The notes under the pieces are model-generated. The model was not told where the DNA came from and did no database searches. It worked only from the letters and a program-made list of their open reading frames with translations. 64,000 nucleotides of DNA from Candidatus Thorarchaeota archaeon (lineage in GTDB: Archaea > Asgardarchaeota > Thorarchaeia > Thorarchaeales > Thorarchaeaceae), in the NCBI GenBank assembly GCA_013388835.1, contig JACAEL010000055.1, forward strand, positions 21,979 to 85,978, read 5' to 3'. The translations under genes were made by a program, and so were the position numbers. Within the stretch, counting starts at the first letter, position 1. The number at the start of each line of letters is the position of its first letter. Shown here one piece after another: positions 63,268-64,000 of the stretch.

Positions 63268-63609
63268 CTACTCGAGGCCATATCTCAGATAATGGTCTGT
63301 TTCCTTCTTGGTGCCGAAGCTCCTCAGTCCCTCGCTCCTCAGTTGGGTCTTGATGCTCTTCGCCTCGGACGTGCTTATCTCACCGCGCTTCGCCAAATAG
63401 TCTACTATCTCCATTGCTTGGGAGATGGTGTCGCAACGACGTATGTAGTCCACAACATCCGGATAGAACGTCTTGTCTGCCGGTCGAGGTTCTTGTTCAT
63501 TGTTCATCCTCTGACGAACCCCGCTGATTCTGTACTCCTTAGAAGTCCCTTCTCTCATCTCTCTGGTGAGTGCCGGGAATGCTCTACTGAATTCATCGTC
63601 ATCGCTCAC
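63268..63609 (-). CDS. DUF2095 family protein
   Basis: A 113-aa archaeal protein. DEFSRAFPALTREM near the N-terminus, PDVVDYIRRCDTISQAMEIVDYLAKRGEI in the middle and LRSEGLRSFGTKKETDHYLRYG at the end match DUF2095, a small family of unknown function. Convergent with atpB, with 134 empty bases between. Its promoter region abuts the IS remnant end (TTATAAGG or GTAATAAAC, minus strand). Confidence 0.88.
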   Translation of the reverse strand: MSDDDEFSRAFPALTREMREGTSKEYRISGVRQRMNNEQEPRPADKTFYPDVVDYIRRCDTISQAMEIVDYLAKRGEISTSEAKSIKTQLRSEGLRSFGTKKETDHYLRYGLE

Positions 63610-63676
63610 ATCACATCACCATGTTCAGGGATCTCTAAGGACGCCTTCTGTTTATTACTCGATTTGTCGCCTTATA

Positions 63677-64000
63677 ACCGTTCATTTTTGGTTGGACAGA
63701 GTTGGACATCCATGGGATGCCAACCTGGTCCGTCCAGGAGCGGCACTGGACATAGACAGGTTGCGAGCAGCATTGATGTCAGCGTGAGCGTGCGTGTGAT
63801 ATGACGGGCAGTAGAAGTACTCTCCGCCTCTCACCTCGTGTGTGGACTGGAGGCCGGACGTTCGAATGCCCCGCGCTCCACAGGCGTGACAGCTGCTCGA
63901 CCCGTCTGTGACCGCCGGTTGTCCGCAGACACGTCAGGAGCCCGGCGGCCTCCCAGCGTCGGGTCGTCTTCGTACAGACACCGAGCACAGTGGCAGCATG
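63677..64000 (-). mobile_element. Collapsed IS607-like element (TnpA HTH fused to TnpB zinc ribbon)
   Basis: On the minus strand the DNA first encodes VLGVCTKTTRRWEAAGLL followed by RTTGGHRR (within 63898-63990), the MerR-like HTH that begins IS607-type serine recombinases (TnpA). It then jumps straight into the zinc-ribbon end of TnpB (63682-63897). Nearly all of TnpA's catalytic domain and TnpB is missing, so this is an internal-deletion derivative. The outer end shares sequence with the remnant at 51158. The TnpA end runs off the window. Confidence 0.75.
63682..63897 (-). pseudogene. TnpB C-terminal zinc-ribbon remnant
   Basis: A 71-codon open tail: SSCHACGARG, GEYFYCPSYHTHAHADINAARN, then a divergent end and stop. 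The C-x2-C pair and the D-I-N-A-A-R-N block (where the third RuvC acid is found) are TnpB hallmarks. In the second knuckle CPSY replaces the expected CPSC, so metal binding is broken. It lacks all upstream parts of the nuclease. Confidence 0.75.

Noticed and set aside
1..64000. CRISPR arrays
   Set aside because: No regularly spaced direct repeats of 25-40 bases were seen anywhere.

Overview
The window is archaeal chromosomal DNA. It carries archaeal/eukaryote-type information-processing genes (ribosomal stalk proteins P0 and L12, L10e, aIF1A, aIF2-beta, NMD3, RIO1 kinase, Dim2-like KH protein, FEN1, an RPA32-like protein, DNA topoisomerase VI, Hef, SRP54, CDC48, A-type ATP synthase). It also has TATA boxes about 25-40 bases before several starts and tRNA genes that encode CCA. 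A large secreted membrane protein with ribophorin-I-like features next to an ALG7-like GlcNAc-1-P transferase, together with this gene repertoire, makes an Asgard archaeon (for example a Thorarchaeia-like lineage) my preferred reading. That is inference, not proof.

Layout. 1-2000: end of an L1-P0-L12 ribosomal operon. 2039-7700: HDAC-like hydrolase, tRNA-Arg with three apparent introns, radical SAM protein, ThiL, tRNA-Thr with two apparent introns, MFS transporter. 7805-12312: a 4.2-kb integrated element beside tRNA-Leu (itself apparently carrying two introns). It encodes a primase-like protein, a tRNA-guanine-transglycosylase-like protein and an HTH-HNH nuclease, and a 170-bp direct repeat indicates a second, almost wholly deleted tandem copy. 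12500-20800: Cys-rich small protein, Gfo/Idh oxidoreductase, MiaB-like methylthiotransferase, MoaD-like protein, LpdD-like protein, glycine decarboxylase subunits, Trm112-like protein, tRNA-Gln, HD hydrolase. 21000-25330: ribophorin-like protein and GlcNAc-1-P transferase, head to head. 25325-34270: one long translation/replication block (Topo VI, KH, RIO1, aIF1A, NMD3, DUF424, aIF2-beta, RPA-like, FEN1; then zinc ribbon and EF-1-beta on the other strand). 34430-50960: CDC48, RibL-type nucleotidyltransferase, membrane glycosyltransferase, PAPS-reductase-family protein, AOR, DeoC, PRC-barrel protein, Hef, two HTH regulators, a GlmU-like bifunctional enzyme and a second radical SAM protein. 51150-56640: IS remnant, L10e, TrmJ, DRG GTPase, TrmY, SRP54, PyrI. 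56700-63130: A-ATPase F, A (with an intein in the P-loop) and B, with a uracil-DNA glycosylase and a membrane protein between A and B. 63268-end: a DUF2095 protein and a collapsed IS607-like element.

Most genes form compact operons with overlapping or nearly touching ends. The points most worth following are the intron-riddled tRNAs (seven apparent introns in three genes, all about 27-32 nt), the small tRNA-Leu element with its unusual gene set, and the ribophorin-like protein fused to DOMON-like and FKBP-like regions.
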